A stretch of DNA of 64,000 nt from Aselliscus stoliczkanus (Eukaryota > Chordata > Mammalia > Chiroptera > Hipposideridae): assembly GCA_033961575.1 (NCBI GenBank), contig CM066739.1, forward strand, positions 69,130,559-69,194,558, in the 5' to 3' direction. Numbering within the stretch: the first letter of the stretch is position 1; the number at the start of each line of letters is the position of its first letter. A model generated the notes under the pieces. That model was not told where the DNA came from, searched no databases, and was given only the letters and a program-made list of their open reading frames with translations. A program made the position numbers and the translations under genes. Positions 1-10,175 of the stretch are shown here, one piece after another.

Positions 1-66
1 ACTACACTTATACATAAGTTGTCTGGCTAGGAAAAGTTCAATTTAAACAATTTAAAAAAAAAATAA

Positions 67-156
67 TGCGTGAGCGCTGGCCTGGAAAGCCAGCGGCCCC
101 GGTTCGGGTCCCACATATGAGGGCCAGTGACACTACCCTAAAAAAAAAAAAAAAAA
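67..156 (+). mobile_element. tRNA-derived SINE, 5'-truncated
   Basis: The tRNA-like core GAGCGCTGGCCTGG...GGTTCGGGTCCCACATATGAGGGCCAGTG is followed by an A-tail. The GGCCGGCC head is missing. It lies in an IVNS1ABP intron, antisense to the gene. Confidence 0.85.
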
Positions 157-1030
157 GTGTGGGTCAAGTATCAATTCCTTAATGGAGGGAAAACAAAAAC
201 TGGAAATCCCCTACCCGATAATCCACAGAAGCTCATACTCTTTCTTTATACTGAAGTACAAAGTCTTCTAGAATTAACTGAGAACCATCTCCATGAAACT
301 GTCGAACCTACCTAAATCCTAAGGACTAGAAAACATAATGCCAGCAAAAAAGTGAGCGGACGTAATGTCCAGCTAGTGTCTCTGAAAGTATTTTACAGGA
401 AACAATAATTACGAGAAACACTTAAAAGTATATTTCTTTAGGACTACCTTATAGGTATTAGAATCGTTTTCCAGACAAAAGTACATCAAAACAGAAAAAT
501 AAACATTCACAAAAGTAGAATACACAGGAACACTAAAAGAGGGAGAAGTGGGCAAAGCTGCAAAATTTCAAGTGATTGTAAGAGAATTGCACTGTGTCCT
601 CATGTGCAAGTTCCCTTTGATGGTTTTCTTCCAAACGCTATGATCTTGTGGAACTGGCAGAGTCAACACTATCCTGACGGTAGAGACCCAGTGAACAGGT
701 CCTACCTGCCACTTTTCAGCTCCTGGCCACGTCTGCCCATCCACTTATTTTGGTCCCCAAGGCCAGAGTCACATGGGGGTAAGTAACGTTTTTAATGGAA
801 ATTTGTTTCCAGTGGAAACAAAAAGCCATGTTAACAGTAGAGAAAAAGAATTTGGTAGTTACTTGAGGCTGTGAAAAACTATTAAAAAGTATGGTCTGGG
901 CTATTCAGCAGGTGTAGTTATAGCGATTTTGAGAAAAGGCCGACAATGTACAATGTTCATTGGTCACTAAAGCCCACTGAGATATTTATTATGCACCTAG
1001 GTATTGTTAGACACTTTATTCATTCATCTT

Positions 1031-1184
1031 TTTTTTTTATTATTATTATTTTTTAGCTGAGCCATCCTGCCACCTGTGGGCAGCTCAACAGCAACTCAGC
1101 TCGGGCTGACCTTGAACCGCTGTTGCTCAGAGCTCAGCTTGCACTCTTGAGCGAGCTCTTAACCAACTGAGCTACTCGGCCGAC
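1031..1184 (-). mobile_element. Second SINE family (RHIN-like), full copy
   Basis: On the minus strand: GGTCGGCCGAGTAGCTCAGTTGGTTAAGAGCTCGCTC, a body with GAGCTCTGAGCAACAGCGG, and an A/T-rich tail. TSD-like TTCATTCATC/TTCACTCATC flanks it. The head resembles tRNA-derived SINEs of rhinolophoid bats, and the body differs from the common SINE of this window. Confidence 0.75.
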
Positions 1185-1801
1185 CTTCACTCATCTTTTA
1201 ATACAGTGGAGACAATATTACCTATCCATTTTATAGATAAAAATATTGAAACTCAGTGAAAATATGCATTGCCTGACATAATGAAAAGATTAGGAATTCT
1301 GAGTATAAAGCCACTCTTTTTTATACTATGACAGACTATGTCCTCTGCTACTAGAATTACAAGGTACATAAAACCCCACCCCAATTTGTGGGAAGAAGGG
1401 GATCCCAAGTATCACCAACTGATGATGCTTACATTAATAGCTTTTAACACATTAAGAAAACTGTTCTAATGTATGGACTAAACTGAGAGAAAATCAATGT
1501 CGAAGAGAAAAGCACATTAACAGTGAAGAGTGCTAGTGTTATGAGTAAGAAACCTTATACAGAAATGAGTTAATGCCTTTATATTCCTTCTGGGAACATT
1601 TTCAAACATAATTCTTTAACCTCCCTTATCTCCCAGCTTGCCCACATCAACTTTCATCGCCCAACCCACCCACTAGCCCACACTCTCTCTGCCTCTGGCT
1701 CCCCAGGGGATGGTCTTTGGTGGTGGTTTTTCAGCTTTTCAAGCCAAGGGTTTTTAACATTAATACTCTGGAAACTGAGTATCCACTCAAGGTTACTACT
1801 A

Positions 1802-1880
1802 TTGGGTTGTTGCAAAAGTCATGATGTGTTTTTTCTGTTTTTCATTGCAAAAATGTGTCATGACTTTTCTGACAACCCAA
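1802..1880. mobile_element. MADE1-like mariner MITE, about 79 bp
   Basis: Terminal inverted repeats of about 30 bp (TTGGGTTGTTGCAAAAGTCA versus TTGGGTTGTCAGAAAAGTCA) make almost the whole element a hairpin. TA dinucleotides flank both ends (1800-1801 and 1881-1882), the mariner target duplication. Length and sequence style match the MADE1/Hsmar1-derived elements of mammals. Confidence 0.8.
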
Positions 1881-2499
1881 TAGATGTCTTCCTAGAACTA
1901 GTATAGGGGAGATATTCTTAGCCTTCTTTTATATGACTTCCCAGAGAATGATTTTGACTCAGTTGACAATTTAATCCTCAAACTTCCTCCTCCCATGTTA
2001 ACTAGATTCTAACTGTCCTCCTACCCTTCTCAACCTCTTTTCCTATTCTTGAAGCCTCATATGTTCCCTCATCCTATTTCACGGCAGCACCTTCTAAGGA
2101 GTTATTCATATGTCAGAATCCTGCTCACTCTCAAATTCTTCCTTTTCCTTAATTTTCCTAATCTAAACAAGGAGCATTGGCTCAACTTTGTTAGCTATAA
2201 ACATTCAGAATCCATCCTTTCTCTTCCGTGCCCTTACATGAAGTCATCGTTTTTTCTCCTGAACTACTGCTTGTAACGATCTACAGATTGGTTTCATGAG
2301 CGCTAATCTAACCTTCTGTACCTGGATATAAAAATAGAAGGATTTAATGCAATCATTTTCTAAAGAGAAAAATCAGCTGGAATCCCAGGACTGCCATCTA
2401 ATGATGAACCATGTCTGAAATATGATTAATATACAGATCTTTGCTGTATAGAAATGCCATACTTTAACCAATCCCCATATTGTTGTGAAATGTATCTGT

Positions 2500-2945
2500 T
2501 CATATCATTCTACTTCCTTGTCTAGAATTCTTTGAAAGTTCCCCATCTACTTGTAGGATAAAGTGTAAGCCCCAATCGAGTGGCATTTACCTACATCCCC
2601 AGTCTCATGACCTGTGATTGTAAGAGTACCATCCTTACAGACATTTTTTGCTATCTTACACACTTTTCTCTATCTACTATGCAAACTCTTCTAAATCCTT
2701 AGACTGCTCAAATGTTGCCTCTTTTTGTTAAATTTCCTAAGTTTCTCTCCTCTTGACCCCACTATTTCCCGCTGCCCCCCCACCTATGCCTTTCATAGAT
2801 ATCTCTTGTAAGTCTATATGGTTTTACCTACTCTTCTAAGGTCCTGCAAGTAGAAACTGTCATTTACACATTTTTGTGTCCCCATAGCTAATGTCATTAC
2901 CTGACTTAATCAGGCACTCAATCTTTTCTTATTGAAAGAGTACTT
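2500..2945 (+). repeat. L2 LINE 3' fragment
   Basis: Diverged text of the L2 3' end: a CTGCTCAAATGTTGCCTC segment, then a stretch ending in CTAATGTCATTACCTGACT with 'last-day' T/C-rich content and a poor terminal repeat. Ancient, in an IVNS1ABP intron. Confidence 0.5.
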
Positions 2946-3809
2946 TTAAAAAATGTTAAGAAGAGGGAAAATATCCTAAAATGTTCAAAATGCACAAACG
3001 GACTAAGTTCTCAACTCAAGACACAAAATCTTTTTTGAAAATTAAGATATTCAGCCACTATTAACACAGAACACCTGATAACATCACCATAGAGGTTACT
3101 TCCGAGTCTATCATTGACCTTCTAATTATTAAAACACCCCTTAACCTGGTTCAGCTCAGCCTTTATATTTTATCCCCCACAAATACAATGTTGAGCTAAA
3201 GGCCAAAATAGAATGTATACTGTATGGCCATTTATATCCATTTCAAACACAGGCAGACGAGTCTATTGTTCCCCAAGTTAGGAGAATGGGTTCTTCTACA
3301 GGTAGCATAAGGCAGTGACCGGAAGGGGCAGGAGGAAGGCTTCCGGGATGCTACAGAGCTTCTCTTTTTGACCTGTGTAGAGTTTAAACTGGGGTTCACT
3401 CTGTGACACTTTTCTCTGTGTTATCTGTCCATAAACTAAACAAATTTACACTGAGATTTTTAAAAATTAACTGAGTTTAGTAGTCATTCCTGTTGCAAAC
3501 AACTATTTTTCTAAACAAATAACAATTTTTGTATTGCTCCACGTTGTATTTCCTTTTTCTTACTACTTGTAAATCCTATTGAGAAAAGAAATCTAAATGG
3601 CGTTTCCTGGTTTGCTGAGTTCATTTCCTTTTATGTGGTAAAAATGGTTGTAACTCTTAAGGAAGGTATGCTTTTTTCCCAACAATGTTCCTGTCCAGTC
3701 ATACCAATGAAATTCTTCCACTTTCCTTCATTAAAGGAAAATTTCAGTATATTATAAAATGCTCTAATCAAATTTGAACCTGAGGTTACCTCAGATGTGC
3801 AATGTGTAC

Positions 3810-3917
3810 CTGCACAAACTGAATGTGGTCATCATCACTGCCAAACACCTCAGCCTGTCCATCTAGTAGGTTCCCATCAAGCAGCTTGTGATCAGCTGAG
3901 TAGTACAAGGTTTGAAC
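3810..3917 (-). CDS. IVNS1ABP: IVNS1ABP exon 8: start of BACK-Kelch linker
   Basis: The acceptor is GTTTTGCAG and the donor is GTACAC. It encodes 36 codons (residues 220-255), starting [15 protein letters not shown] and ending DDDHIQFVQ. It is the last coding exon of the gene in the window. Confidence 0.95.
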
Positions 3918-6900
3918 CTGCAAAACAGCAACAGAACACCCATGTGGCTACTGTCTCCATGGCTACTCCACTAGTACGCAGATCACACAACGCCTCACGG
4001 TAACCTCCAGTGTGCTTCTTGAACTTCTTGACATCTTACTCTGGCAGGATCCCGAAGTAAAGAAAATACATGTCATGGTTGTAAAAATTTAAAAAACAAA
4101 AATAAAATACAGAATCTTCTAATACTGGCTGAAGAGTCCTTGGCTTGATTGGTGTGAAAGAAATCTTCATTTTGTTCATAGCTTCTATTATACATCATTA
4201 GATAAAAAAGGCACTAGTACAATATATGGGGTCTTAAAGAATATACATTATGTACAATAAAATACTAAATATGGTTTACACCTTTGGTCTAATTTGCATG
4301 AATATATTTCTGTCCTGTAGGCAATGTCAGGAAAAACAGATGAAAAACAAATTCAAAAATTCAAATCAACTGTATAACTACTTCCCTTAACAGATGCAAA
4401 TACATGGTGAATGCATCTGATGTTCAGGGGGAAACCAGAGAGCTCAAAGCTCTCCTGTAGGCCTTCTAAGAACATAATAACAGTATTTTTAAAGGCCTTA
4501 CAGATCTGGTAAGCCTTCAGTGAATCTGAAAGGCTTTAAGTGGAGTGATACACTCAAGGTCGCTCCAATGCTCATCAGCATATATTTAATTTCCACCATT
4601 TCTCCATTATTTTTTTCTTGTGTGTTTTTAAAAGTAGCCCAAGTTGAGTGACTACACGTATGAACAACACCAATGAAAAACACAAAGCTTGAAAGAGAAG
4701 AATCCTGTAAAGGAGTAAACACCATTAAATCATCATCGTTCTCTGCCCACAGCGGATTTTTCTTAGGAGAACTGGGGCAGGACTGCTGCTTCTTTACGTG
4801 TCAATACACTTGAGGTTTCTTCTTGTTTCTTCAGTCTTGGGTATCCTAGCTTTGTTAATAAACCTATGGGGAGATAAATCAATGGGGAGGAACAACCATT
4901 AGAAGCTTTTACCTACTTTTCAGCTTTAAAGTAAAAACCTGTGAAGAAAAATTAAGAATCTACAGAAAATTTCAGTACCACCTCCCATTTCTAAAGCAAA
5001 TTACATGCTACTTTAAAGAAAGTTAATAGCACATAATAAGCAAAGAAATAAAAAGAAAAGCAGAAGACCAAACTGAACAGTTCATTCAGCTCACCTGGAC
5101 ACCCCCCCTGTTTCTCAGCTTAGGGGTACCTATAGCAAAATTTAAATTCTTTAGGGTCATGGTTATAAAATAAAAGTGAAAGGGAATCCTTCATGTTATA
5201 GCAAAATAATTCTTAAGAACTGTTGAATCCCATTTACTTTAAAACTAACCTCTTCCATCAGCTCTTCCAGACTGTCTCCATTCTCCCAGATGCTACGCTG
5301 CACCCAGTTGATTACCTTTGTATACAATTTGCCATTGCTGGGTAAGCAAACATTATCTTCAAGCATGACCTCCAACTGGAGTTGGGAAAAATCAATAACA
5401 CGTGGATCAGTGGTGAGTCTCTAATTTTCAGTTCAATTCTCAATTTCATAATAAAGCTGTCATAGATGCCCAACTGCATTCCATACATTTACTCTAATTT
5501 GAAGAAACCAGTAGCCAAAAAACAAAACAAAAAACAGAAACCAAAGTAAACAAACTGATGGGCAGAAAACAATTACATTGCTAAAAATAACTATTATTTC
5601 AGTGTATTGTTTTTTTCATAACCATTAGTCATCTGCTTGAAACACAAAGATTTCATGCCTGGAAGTAGTATATGTACCTTTATAGATTTTACTCCTTACC
5701 TTTAGCCGTGGAAGTTTAAGAAACTCTTCCTCTTCTGAAATTTGTAACAAATGCTCCTGAATATAAGCATCAACCTTATTCAACAAACGGGAGTCTCCCA
5801 TACAACTTGCAAAGTTCCGGTAAGAGATGCAGCTGGTAACATCCATTCTAGATAGTAAATAATCGCCACAAACCTTGGGAAACAAATACGCATGCCAAGA
5901 TTTAAATATATTTTACTTGACATTTAATATTCAATGTGTAAGCATTGAGAAGATATAAAAGTGAATCAAAAATCACTGCCTTAAAAGAACAAATTTAACA
6001 GTGGGAAGAAACAATGCATATAATCGATAAACAACAAAGAATGCCATACAAATATGTAAGTTGTTTAAGGGAAAAAAGCAATAAAGTGACATGCTATGAT
6101 AATGCACACGAAATGTTAAGACAAGTAATTTCCAACTAGAATTAGGCTTCATGAAGGCAATTATCTCAACTGGGCTCTAAAGGAGAGATGATGGTGTTAA
6201 ACGCAGCTAGGGAATAGGAAAGATGTTGCAAACTTTAGTTTGGCTGGAGTAAAAGAGAACATTAGGAAATAATTTTGGAAAAATAGCAACTACATTAAGG
6301 AGAATGTGGTGCTAACCTGAGCGATGTGTGCTGTCAACCACAGAAGGATTGATTTTTAAGAGGAGATAATGTTAGAGGAGGGACCATTAAGAGGAGATAA
6401 TGTTAGAGGAGGGACCAGATAGTGAATACTTGAGGCTTGTGGGTCATACTATATCTGTCACTACTCAACTGGAGGGGGAAAGCAGCCTATAGACCATATG
6501 TCAATGAAAGCTTTGTTCCATTAAAACTTCACAAAAACAGGCAGCTGGCCTGAGGCTAGCACCTGACTGACCGACCCCCACATTGGAGGATTAAATGTTT
6601 GTTTGTTTTTCCCTGTGAATTATTAAACACTTCTCAATGGCATTAAATTCTAGAAGGAATACATTTAAAGAAAAAAGCAGAAAAGTAGAACAGAGAATTG
6701 AGGATGTAAATTATGTGACTGACACTTGAGAAAAACAGAATTATTTTAATTCATGCTATCAGACGCTGACACATCCACCCTGCCAGAGAAGACTGTAGGA
6801 AGAGCAAGAATTTAGCCCGTATCATCTGGGACGAAGTGGGACCGTGCTACATTATTATAGCTACACAGTTTAAAAGCATATTCAGTTCTCTAGAGGAAAA

Positions 6901-7731
6901 ACAAGACTTTAAAGTTCTTGAGACTAACAAATATCTTATGACAAATTATGCATTCTAATCATATAAAAATAAGACTCCTGAGTATTAGTACTCCATATAT
7001 GTTACTTATGGTACTCTACCTGCTTTACTCGGTCCATCTTCAGCTTTTTGGCTGCAGAATAAACATCTTTTACTAATTCTTTATCTGCTTTCAACCTATT
7101 AAAAAAAAAGTTCTTTATCATTAAGCAACCAAGACCTTAAAACATAGATACTTAATTTAAATAAATTTAGAGAAATGTGGAATTTCCTGATGACACCCCC
7201 AAATTATATGAATCACTTCAAAGAACTTACTGTGCAGTGTAGGCATAATTCAGCAAGACTTCCACAGCTTCTGGATTGAGATCATCAAATTTAACATGAG
7301 AAACTCTATGAGGATCACTATCACTATTAAAGATTTCAAATAAATAGGGACTGCAGCACGCCAGGACAGCTCTGTGTGCTAACATCTCATGGCCACAGAC
7401 CTGAAATTATGGGGAATTACAATTAGAAATATTGTGGACTATGTATTTCTCTAGCTAATTACTACATCAGGTCCTTTATTTTACATTTCTAGATAAATCA
7501 TTCTTTTTAAAAGTCATTTCATTAAATGCCTCCTATGAAGAATAGGTAAATTCAAGATCCTATGGCTTTTAAGTAATAAAAGATCAATTCTGTAAAAGTT
7601 TCCAATTAAGTTTTAAATACCTGAAGTCGAACATCACAGAACTGGCCACTTTTCCTCAGGGCGTTTAATTTGGCAACAGAAGACTCAATGAAATTTTCAT
7701 CTTCAAACATTAAATATCCATTGGGAATCAT
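3810..7731 (-). CDS. IVNS1ABP: IVNS1ABP (NS1-BP), 5' part of CDS, six coding exons
   Basis: The minus-strand join 7731-7621, 7400-7231, 7095-7020, 5873-5700, 5375-5250, 3917-3810 gives 765 nt, codons 1-255, with no stop and with GT-AG at every boundary visible here. The protein starts [14 protein letters not shown], which I recognise as influenza virus NS1A-binding protein. It is a host BTB-BACK-Kelch protein linked to actin stabilisation, Cullin-3 adaptor activity and nuclear pre-mRNA splicing. The BTB domain covers about residues 30-130 (CDVRL, then [11 protein letters not shown] at 41-51). The BACK domain covers about 134-235. The linker toward the Kelch repeats begins in the last exon (acidic GSDDD). 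The Kelch exons are not between 1 and 3809, so the CDS runs off the window. All phases are 0 except the codon-94 split between the second and third coding exons. No frameshift or premature stop is seen, so the locus looks functional. Confidence 0.96.
3918..5249 (-). other. IVNS1ABP: IVNS1ABP intron 7
   Basis: AT-rich intron between two certain coding exons. A 75-codon minus-strand ORF (4725-4498) has no recognisable domain and no family resemblance. I see no repeat that I can name with confidence. Confidence 0.8.
5250..5375 (-). CDS. IVNS1ABP: IVNS1ABP exon 7: BACK domain, second half
   Basis: The acceptor is CAACTCCAG and the donor is GTTAGT. It encodes 42 codons (residues 178-219), including [20 protein letters not shown]. 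The tryptophan-containing helix is typical of the BACK family. Confidence 0.95.
5700..5873 (-). CDS. IVNS1ABP: IVNS1ABP exon 6: BACK domain, first half
   Basis: The acceptor is TTTCCCAAG and the donor is GTAAGG. It encodes exactly 58 codons (residues 120-177), including [10 protein letters not shown] and the acidic [10 protein letters not shown] segment typical of BACK domains. Confidence 0.95.
6356..6417. repeat. 31-bp perfect tandem duplication
   Basis: Two adjacent copies (6356-6386 and 6387-6417) of a unit that starts TTAAGAGGAGATAATG are identical. It lies at the edge of the hAT fragment in an IVNS1ABP intron. Confidence 0.9.
6410..6560 (+). repeat. hAT-Charlie nonautonomous fragment (MER1/MER20 type)
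   Basis: The string GGACCAGATAGTGAATACTT, followed by CACTACTCAACT and later TTCCATTAAAACTTCACAAAAACAGGCAG, matches the text of this mammalian DNA transposon group. Subfamily not certain. Confidence 0.65.
7020..7095 (-). CDS. IVNS1ABP: IVNS1ABP exon 5: BTB C-terminal helices
   Basis: This 76-nt exon lies between an acceptor TTTAATAG and a donor GTAGAG. Its first base completes codon 94 (Gln), then residues 95-119 follow, ending in MDRVKQ. The donor is weaker than its neighbours (GTAGAG rather than GTAAGT). Confidence 0.95.
7231..7400 (-). CDS. IVNS1ABP: IVNS1ABP exon 4: BTB core
   Basis: The acceptor is ATTTCAG (AG at 7402-7401) and the donor is GTAAGT from 7230. It encodes residues 38-93 plus two bases of codon 94. 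The BTB signature [11 protein letters not shown] lies at 41-51, and the exon ends in NYAYTA. The length is 170 nt. Confidence 0.95.
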
Positions 7732-7749
7732 TTTTCCTTATAAATTTAG
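7621..7749 (-). CDS. IVNS1ABP: IVNS1ABP exon 3: end of 5' UTR and start codon
   Basis: The acceptor is CCCTTTAG at 7757-7750 and the donor is GTATTT from 7620. The start ATG is 7731-7729 in the context AAAAATGAT (A at -3). It encodes residues 1-37, ending VRLQ in phase 0. Eighteen nucleotides of 5' UTR precede the ATG in this exon. Confidence 0.95.
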
Positions 7750-8322
7750 CTAAAGGGCAAAAAGACACTGAGTTATTTTACTTGTGAACGGTGATTTTTT
7801 ATATTTTAAAGAGTAATACAGTATCTTTATTTTCAAACTCCATCCTATCAACAACAACAAAATTTTATCACACAAAAACATTGCCGAAACACCATTGGCA
7901 CTGAATGTCCAAGTCCTTGTACTCCTATGCTTTGGTCCTAAGTCTTTTTAAGGACCCATCCAGTAGTGGGTATCTCAGCAATTTGGCCAGGTTTCCATGC
8001 CTGTTGTGTGTGAAGGGAAGGAAATGTAAACCCAGCGCTGCCCAAATCCATTCCACAAGCAACCTAAAACCCTGGAAAGGCTGTGAATATGGTCATCATG
8101 TGTAGGTTTTTCCTTAGATTTGGACTGCATTCCTTTACCCACATAAGAGAAAAACTGATACGGAAGATGAACTTAAATTCTGTTTCCTTTGCAGGTTTCA
8201 TGTATTCTAAATATAAGAATACATGATTAAAACTTATGTTCTTTTAAAAAGTTTCCATTTTGCCATTTCTTATGAACAACTGACTAATGGTTACACAAAA
8301 CACATCATTAAAAAGCAGTACT

Positions 8323-8422
8323 GGGCTGGCCGAGTGGCGCAGTGGTTAAGCGCTGGCTTGGGAAGCCAGCGGCCCCAGTTCGGGTTCCACATATGAGGGC
8401 CAGTGACACTGCCCTCAAAAAG
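8323..8422 (+). mobile_element. tRNA-derived SINE, full copy
   Basis: The head GGGCTGGCCGAGTGGCGCAG, B-box region GGTTCGGGTTCCAC, end GACACTGCCCTC and short A-rich tail are all present. The TSD AAAGCAGTACT is at 8312-8322 and 8423-8433. Confidence 0.92.
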
Positions 8423-8435
8423 AAAGCAGTACTTA

Positions 8436-8850
8436 GGCCGGCCAAGTGGCATGTTGGTTAAGAGCTGACTTGGGACGCCAGTGGCCCTGGTTTAGCTCCT
8501 ACATGAGGGCCAGTGACACTGCCCTCTACAGCTAAGATGGTGAACAACAGCCCCACCTGGAACTGGGCTGCTGTGAGTCCCTGGGACGGCATAGCTGCAG
8601 CGGGCTGCCATAGGCTACAGTGAGTGGCCGGCAGCCAGTGTGAGCGGCCGGCAGCCAGTGTGAGCTGCCAAGAGCCACTTGAGCGGCCATCCAGAGGCCG
8701 GCAACCAATCTGCCTCACCTGAGAAGAGCACAATGATGATAACAACATGGGCAGTGAAGCAATGTCCTCCACAACTAGACTGAAGAACAAAAGGACAGCA
8801 ACTTGTCTGTTCCCCTCCCCCAATTAAAAAAAAATCTTTTTTTAAAAAAA
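8436..8850 (+). mobile_element. Long composite SINE with internal 20-bp VNTR, copy 1
   Basis: The SINE head (GGCCGGCCAAGTGGCATG) runs into a non-SINE body beginning CAGCTAAGATGGTGAACAAC. It then has GC-rich 20-bp units (GTGAGTGGCCGGCAGCCAGT and variants, about 8620-8690), a common 3' segment (AACAAAAGGACAGCAACTTG) and an A/T-rich tail. The imperfect TSD AGCAGTACTTA/AGCAATACTAA is at 8425-8435 and 8851-8861. The minus-strand ORF at 8823-8458 is only this repeat read backwards. Confidence 0.85.
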
Positions 8851-9078
8851 AGCAATACTAAGAGATAAAAAGCAGTCATATGTGCATTAAAATTCTTGCA
8901 CAGCAAAAAAAAGGTAATAGATTTCAGTTTGAAGTAACATTTATTTAAATTCAAAATAGAAAGGAAAAAAATGAGAAAATTACAAACAGTTACTGACTTC
9001 TCTTTTAAAAATTATGAAAAGCTTTTGTCTTCAGAAAAATTGTGTCAATGGTGCACTGAGCAATGAATATTCACTTAC

Positions 9079-9307
9079 CTCCTGTGCTGGTGAGAAATGT
9101 TTTCCTGGGAAGACTTAAATAATCCAAGGACAAAGGAGTGTTACAACCCAGCACTTTGTTGAGGTATGAAGACAAGTGGCTGATGTGAAGGCAGAGGTGT
9201 CTTAAGCTCTAATGGTGATTCCAAAACTATCAGGCTTGAAAATGATGTAATCAAGTCCTTAAAAGCTATAGACATGAATTTCTTCTGTGATAATCATGCA
9301 TCATAAT
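9079..9307 (-). other. IVNS1ABP: IVNS1ABP 5' UTR exon 2 (non-coding)
   Basis: On the minus strand an acceptor TTCATTGTTACAG (AG at 9309-9308) and a donor GAG|GTAAGTG (GT at 9078-9077) bound a 229-nt segment between the CpG-island exon and the start-codon exon. It has no long ORF but opens with several ATGs followed quickly by stops. IVNS1ABP mRNAs have non-coding 5' exons in other mammals. The exact pairing here is inferred from splice sites only. Confidence 0.72.
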
Positions 9308-9639
9308 CTGTAACAATGAAAAATTTTAGATATTCAGAATGATCAAAGATCATCATTGATCTGGTGGATCAGATCACACAAAGTAAGCCCTGATCTTGAA
9401 GAGTTAAATGACACAAAGGGAAAATAACCAACACAAATGTGATTATATATAAACTTTTTTCATTCAACCTGCAACTACTCAGGTGATAAACCCCCAAACA
9501 CACACAAAGTAAAAACTTCCCTGAAAAGCAGAAGCTAATATTTTTCATTTAAGTGAGATATACAAGCACAAGATAGAGAACAAATATAAATACTGGTTAA
9601 TTCTAATATTCTCTCTATTAGATTCTAATTAATATAGAG

Positions 9640-10030
9640 ATGTCTGTTTTCACCAGCCAGCAAGCAACCTTTGGGCATTATTCCAGACATGACACAATGT
9701 TACAGTCAAACCAAATACACTGTTCCCCAAAATGTGCTCTGCACTTCACAACCTCTATAACCTTTGTTCAAGTTGTTGGCACTTCTTGGAATACACTTAA
9801 TCCAACCTCTGCCAGATGGAATTTTACTTCCAAATCCCCCTAGGTAAGAAGTAGTTTCTCCCCATCCTCCACTACTGAACCCTTTCTGAAAAGGATGTGT
9901 GATCTTCCAGCTGGCCTGCTCTGGGTTGTGCTTCTGTATACCTGTTTGTCTTTGTGATTCAATGTCCCTGGAAGGCAGAGCCTGTCTTGTTCATCTCTGT
10001 ATCCATCCTATCTATCCCCTACCAAAACAG
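9640..10030 (+). repeat. L2 LINE 3' fragment
   Basis: Characteristic L2 tail text such as TGGAAGGCAGAGCCTGTCTTGTTCATCTCTGTATCC is present in diverged form, preceded by the usual protein-3'-end-like CT-rich segment. Confidence 0.6.
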
Positions 10031-10059
10031 CATAGAAACGAATATAAAGATTAACCCAA

Positions 10060-10175
10060 GGGCCAGCCAAGTGGTGTGGTGGTTGAGCTCTGGCTTGGGA
10101 AGCCAGCGGCCCTGGTTCGGGTCCCATATATGAGGGCCAGTGACACTGCCCTCAAAAAGAAAAAAAAGAAAAAAA
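10060..10175 (+). mobile_element. tRNA-derived SINE, full copy
   Basis: Head GGGCCAGCCAAGTGGTGTGG, core CCCATATATGAGGGCCAGTG and an A/G-rich tail. The TSD AAAGATTAACCC is at 10046-10057 and 10176-10187. Confidence 0.92.

Larger units (their letters stand above)
1..3809 (-). other. IVNS1ABP: IVNS1ABP intron 8 (partial)
   Basis: Intronic DNA downstream of the last visible coding exon. It holds a truncated SINE, an RHIN-like SINE, a mariner MITE and L2-like sequence. I looked on the minus strand for the next expected coding exon (KKPPRENG onward) and the Kelch repeats and did not find them. Confidence 0.75.
5874..7019 (-). other. IVNS1ABP: IVNS1ABP intron 5
   Basis: Intron between coding exons. 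It contains a 31-bp direct tandem duplication (6356-6417) and an old hAT-Charlie fragment (about 6410-6560). Confidence 0.8.

Noticed and set aside
1..3809. Kelch-repeat exons of IVNS1ABP
   Set aside because: I searched the minus strand for the expected next residues and for Kelch di-glycine motifs and found none.
3797..4003. Plus-strand ORF of 68 codons
   Set aside because: It is the antisense shadow of IVNS1ABP exon 8 (3810-3917).
5625..5885. Minus-strand ORF of 86 codons taken as a whole gene
   Set aside because: It is exon 6 of IVNS1ABP with intron read-through at both ends. The true exon is 5700-5873.
8323..8400. tRNA gene candidate
   Set aside because: It is the tRNA-derived head of a SINE, with A-tail and TSD, and is repeated many times in the window.
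8458..8823. Minus-strand ORF with counterparts at 26532-26882 and 57427-57765
   Set aside because: All three are the composite SINE read antisense. The similarity is due to the repeat, not to a protein family.
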